Shown here in pieces: positions 59,837 to 64,000 of a DNA stretch of 64,000 nucleotides. The position numbers and the translations under genes were made by a program. Numbering within the stretch: position 1 is the first letter of the stretch; each line of letters begins with the position of its first letter. The notes below the pieces were generated by a model. It had not been told where the DNA came from. It ran no database searches and saw only the letters and a program-made list of their open reading frames with translations. The stretch lies in NCBI RefSeq assembly GCF_001723175.1, contig NC_064657.1, positions 186,001-250,000 on the forward strand, written 5' to 3'. This stretch comes from Penicillium oxalicum (taxonomy: Eukaryota; Ascomycota; Eurotiomycetes; Eurotiales; Aspergillaceae).

Positions 59837-62444
59837 TGACCATCCATCAAGGCTTGTATACTTCCAGGAGATGCTCTCGCTTGATAGCAAGAGCTCATGC
59901 AGTCAAAAGGCTGTAGCCTGCCAGCAAGTTGACATCTTCCCATGATAGAAACAGTGAGTCGAGGCTCGTAAGGATGATCGTTCTTGAAACAATGTGACCA
60001 TGAATCACCAACAACTCTTTTGCACCGGAGCCGAACGTAAGCATTCGGAAAGCTGCCGAAGCTAATAAGTCTAGTAGGACATTTATCCTGAATAGGCATG
60101 TACTTGTACTAAATCTTATGGACTGCGCTGCACAGCTGAGACTATCTTGCGCCATATCGTGTCTCTTGACGGAGCTCCATAATCGGTGCTGAAATTGGGT
60201 CTGGCTTCAGTAGTCATGTGTTTCACGGCGGTGCTGAGTCCCACGCGCCTGGGAAATCATAGCCCTTCTGTCACCGTAAACCACACGACAACATACATCG
60301 GTAGTCTGGAATGAATCGCCGCTGGTGCGTATGGACATGAACTACATAAACTCGACAAGTATTCTGCCTGGGCTCCTTCCAAGCTCTCGTTGACCCAGAG
60401 AATCTTGTCGGAGCCAAGCTGGTCCAGATTTGACAATCGAACCTTACTGAGGTACTCTGAATGTGGTAACGCCCTTTCTCTTGAAAATCAGAGGTGACTA
60501 CACTAGGTCGTTCCTGCCCGGCACCTTCATGCTGCAGTATCCAAAATTGACCAGGTGCATGAATATCGAACCAGGATATAGCAATTGAGAGGGTGGCTGC
60601 GCTGTTCTGGACCATTGTTCGTGGTCCCTCTATCACTGAACACGATTCCTGTCACATTGCGCAACGATGCCTTCATAAGCCCGTTCCGAGGTTGCCGGCG
60701 AGGACGTCTCTTCCTGATCGAATGATGACCGCAGAGTGATTTCAAATGAATAATGTCCTGCCCGATGATGGATCCTCACCTGTAAGGTTATTTTACCCAA
60801 GCTCAGATACTAGCACTCATATTATTTACCAAGCACTCATGCAGAAGCACACTCGGGCTCGCGCACTGACATTTCCACCGACTATCGCGCTTGTTGCTAC
60901 CCTCTAACTAAATATATACATGTATGGTGTATGCACACAGATTCAAATATCGTACAGTACTAGACAATAAGCTGTACCCGTGTGCGACATCACTTTGACG
61001 ATTCGCCAGTTGCCTGCTGCACGTCGAAGCTTAAACGAGGCGCGATGGAGGGGGAGGATAAGTACAGTCGCGATGGAAGCAAACTGCTTAGTCGATTCGA
61101 ATGCGTAACAAATTCTCGAATCTGTGCGGATCAGTGGAAAAGCCAAACTTTATCGGAGTATGTGTGCAGTTGTGTAGTGGTGGATCTCATCCATCACTGA
61201 ACCGTCTTGATCATCCCCACTCGACGGAGTCAACGCTGCTCCAACCCGGACAGGAAGGATCTGTTCCTGGGATGGGCATAGCCAAAGTGAGCGTCAAATG
61301 CATCACTCTTGTTTCAGGGATGCAAGTCTTGATTATAAATCGGACATTCTGCCCGGTTCCAAGTCCGCACCATCACCACCCAGTGACGGTCCCGAGGAGG
61401 AAAGCCACAGGAACGTGGCATGCAGCCCTCCGATCGTCGGCCATTTGCCGCGGTCAAAGCCCGGCTTGCAGACCAGTGATGGAAAATTTTTTTTGATTAA
61501 GTTTTTCAAGACGTTCATCACGTTTGTGGATCTTCATATTGCGCATTCACTATCTATCCTACCTTTCGAGGGTGCTCTAGGAGCAGAGCTGCGTTGCACA
61601 TAGTCTTTCCTTGTAGTTTTGAAGCAGGACAGTGTCCCGAGCGTACTCTGTTCATGTCATTCCGGCTCTCTCCCACTTTCGACTCCGTCAGGATGTGGAC
61701 TACAATGACAATCTGGGCTCGAGAATTACCAATAACAGTACAATACAGTATCGTCGGACTTAAGTTCCAGATTACTCATCTACCCCTCCAAGAGCGCTGA
61801 CAAACCACCCTGCACTGACAGAATATGATTGGACAGTGGTCTGCATCGCTTCGCACTTTGACGAATTGAAGAAGGATTCCCCCCCGCCGCGTAGCCCATG
61901 CAGCAAGACCAGGGGCCCATTTGCCAGTCGATTGCCCGATCATTCACACCGGAGATACAGTCGATGACTGTAACCCGAAGCCAAGTACAACTGCACAGCA
62001 AACCAGTCACTCTCCGGCTCCACTCCGTGGTACCACCCCCTCCAAAAAAGCGAGCCCACTTTGGACTCGGCACAGTCGACTTGATTCACACTCCCGCAAA
62101 AGAACATCCACCGCACTCTCCACAGTCTTTCCTTTCTCCCCTTCCTCTTCCCCATCTTCCCTCTCCACACACTCTCAACCTCACCCAGTTCAACTCTGTC
62201 GCGACGCGCTTTCGAAGTTCGTCCCATCCACGTCCATAGCACTCGCATCAACTCTACCACACCGTAACCCGCTTGGCCCAGCCGAACCATCACGGCCCCG
62301 AGCCGCATCCGGTGTACTACGAGTCACCCACACAAGACCACCGCGTGGACTTGGATTCATCGCGCAACACCCCCTCCGTGGGCGACCGATACCCTCTCGC
62401 TATAGTCCCGCCGACGAGCATTGCATCTTGACGCCACCTTCACA

Positions 62445-63611
62445 ATGGCCAACTTCAACGCACGCCGTGCCCCCAATTTCTCCCAATATCTCGATGACTT
62501 GAACGCTATCCCATCACCTTACGACCAGGCGGTGCAGCAGCGACAGCAGGAGAACACGTTCAATCTGGACGAAGAATTGGCTCTTTTCACCAACACCGAG
62601 TTCTTCGATTTCGATGGCTTCACCGACCTTGGCTTGCCCACGTTCGACGCCGTCGAGCCCAAGTCTTCCTCGATCGAGTCTCAGGTCGACCAATCCACGA
62701 CACAGAATGGGGACTTGAAGTTCCTCGATTTTCTGCAAGGTAAGCGATGGGCAACTCTTGCGCCGAACCCCTGCTGGTCACCGTTCGGTATTGGATAAAT
62801 TTCTGCCTTCGCAATACGCCATGTGTCTGGGGATTTTCCGAATGTCTATGGACTATCCCCGCTCTGGAGAAACTCGGAGATGGGATATGTGCTTTGGATC
62901 GCCATACACAAATTTGTGGCGGCGAAAAAAAAACGTTCAGACCTATCGGGGTTTATCCACAATACGATTGTAACATGAACCTGCTTATGAACCAAAGACT
63001 AATGATGGGTTTCAATAGATGACCTGAACAACATGCCGCAGTATCAGCAGGAGCTTCCTCGGGAGTCTCAAGTGCCCATGCATTCCGCCACGTACTCGGC
63101 TATCGCGCAGATGCCTCCAGCCCCAGTGGCGGCAAACCCACCTCCCGCCCAAAATCTGCCGGTGACGGCCCCTCCTTCATCTGCTGTGCCTACACCTGCT
63201 CAATCCGCTGCCTCTCCATCTTCCTCAACCACCTCTGTCAAGCGAAAGAGCTCCAAGGTCACTCCCACAAGCAGCGAGGAAGCCGCTCGGATCATGGCCG
63301 AGGAGGACAAGCGTCGCCGCAACACTGCTGCTAGTGCCCGTTTCCGGGTGAAGAAGAAGATGCGTGAGCAAGCCTTGGAGCGCAGCTTGAAGGAGACAAC
63401 CGATAAGAACGAGGCTCTCGAGGCTCGCGTTTCCCAACTGGAGTTGGAGAACCACTGGCTTCGGGGTCTGATCATGGAGAAGAACGGCACTGAGGAGCGA
63501 AACGAGGCATCCGAGAAGGTCATCTCCGACATGTTCAAGAAGTTCCTGGCCTCGCGCAAGGCCGAGTCCAGTCTTCCCGAGTCCAAGCACAATGTGAGCA
63601 GCACTGTATAG
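62445..63611 (+). CDS. metR: Sulfur-regulatory bZIP transcription factor (MetR/Cys3)
   Basis: Two exons (62445-62739, 63019-63611) give 295 residues. The N-terminus (MANFNARRAPNFSQYLDDLN) and acidic region (EELALFTNTEFFDFDGF) fit an activation domain. A Pro/Ala/Ser-rich linker follows. The bZIP lies at about 195-250, with basic region RRRNTAASARFRVKKKMREQ then a leucine zipper (ALEARVSQLELENHWLRGLI). This basic region is nearly diagnostic for Cys3/MetR, which activate sulfate uptake and sulfur-compound use when sulfur is limiting. The intron is long for this locus (279 bp). The start follows CACAATGGCC, a good initiation context. Regulation by SCF-type ubiquitination is known for the family, not visible here. 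Confidence 0.93.
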
Positions 63612-64000
63612 CCAGCGACTGAAAGAAGCGCACCCATACCCTCCAAAAAGGAAACATCCCTACCAATCCACCGAAAAGCGAAAAGCAAAGATGCCTAAGA
63701 AAGGAACCCCGACTTATTCCCCCTGCAGCCTGTTTCAACCACTGCTGCTCTGTCCCACTGCTTTGTACCAGGAGTTCAAGGCCGAGCAACACGGAGTTGT
63801 TTACATCTTCGGTCTTGAATTCCTGGGTCTTTTAATTCTTGTCTATACACTTTTGTGAGCGATTTTTTTTTTGCTTTTTTTTTACGAGTTCCTTTTCTCT
63901 TTTCTTGAAGGACCTCCATCGAGTGTGATGGAAGGTGCTTGCAGACGAGGGCGGCAGCAGTGTCTATGAGTGACGAATTTCCCATAGTCCAGTCAATTTT
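63612..64000. other. 3' flank of the bZIP gene
   Basis: Untranslated tail with T-runs at about 63865-63884. No further gene starts before the window ends. Confidence 0.5.

Larger units (their letters stand above)
59621..62444. other. Divergent intergenic region, CHL4 and bZIP promoters
   Basis: About 2.8 kb. The left end carries two CDEI-like sites. The right end (about 62090-62200) is strongly pyrimidine-rich and likely the leader of the bZIP gene, with several upstream ATGs including one opening a 113-residue frame at 61898 that may act as a uORF or be upstream of transcription. Confidence 0.45.

Noticed and set aside
61898..62239. 113-residue frame upstream of the bZIP gene
   Set aside because: It lies in the pyrimidine-rich leader/promoter, has low-complexity Pro/Ser content and no domain.

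Overview
This window is filamentous ascomycete nuclear DNA, most likely Eurotiales (Aspergillus/Penicillium type). The genes carry one to six short GT-AG introns, mostly 45-125 bp, and the intergenic DNA is long and partly repeat-derived. Recognisable proteins are typical of that order: a yA/Abr2-type laccase, a CrmA-type isocyanide synthase-NRPS hybrid, a QutR-type quinate repressor and a MetR/Cys3 sulfur bZIP regulator. Splice sites were assigned by eye from frame continuity, consensus and known family motifs, with no alignment run.

The left part (about 2.7-29 kb) is an accessory metal-acquisition island. It contains a small secreted DUF7907-like protein, a Tc1/mariner-like MITE, a possible LTR, a decayed laccase, a ferric/cupric reductase head-to-head with a Ctr copper-transporter gene that appears frameshifted, and a second, intact Ctr gene. 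These are followed by a 1623-residue isocyanide synthase-adenylation-thiolation-acyltransferase megasynthase, a divergent 14-TM MFS exporter and a siderophore-transporter-type MFS permease. The layout suggests that an isonitrile metabolite is made and exported, that a reductase and Ctr transporters take up Cu(I)/Fe(II), and that a SIT-like permease handles a metal chelate. That joint function is inferred from gene content and proximity.

The middle (about 29-40 kb) is gene-poor. It holds a truncated J-domain protein, a small hypothetical ORF, a hairpin MITE-like element, an 11-bp minisatellite and AT-rich, repeat-like sequence. It separates the accessory island from a conserved block.

The right part (about 40-64 kb) carries conserved genes: a QutR-like repressor, a SWIM+RING zinc-finger protein, TRAPPC13 (with a 7-nt microexon), a large DENN-domain/C1 protein, a Chl4/CENP-N kinetochore protein and the MetR/Cys3 bZIP regulator. 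These look like ordinary core-genome genes with unrelated functions.
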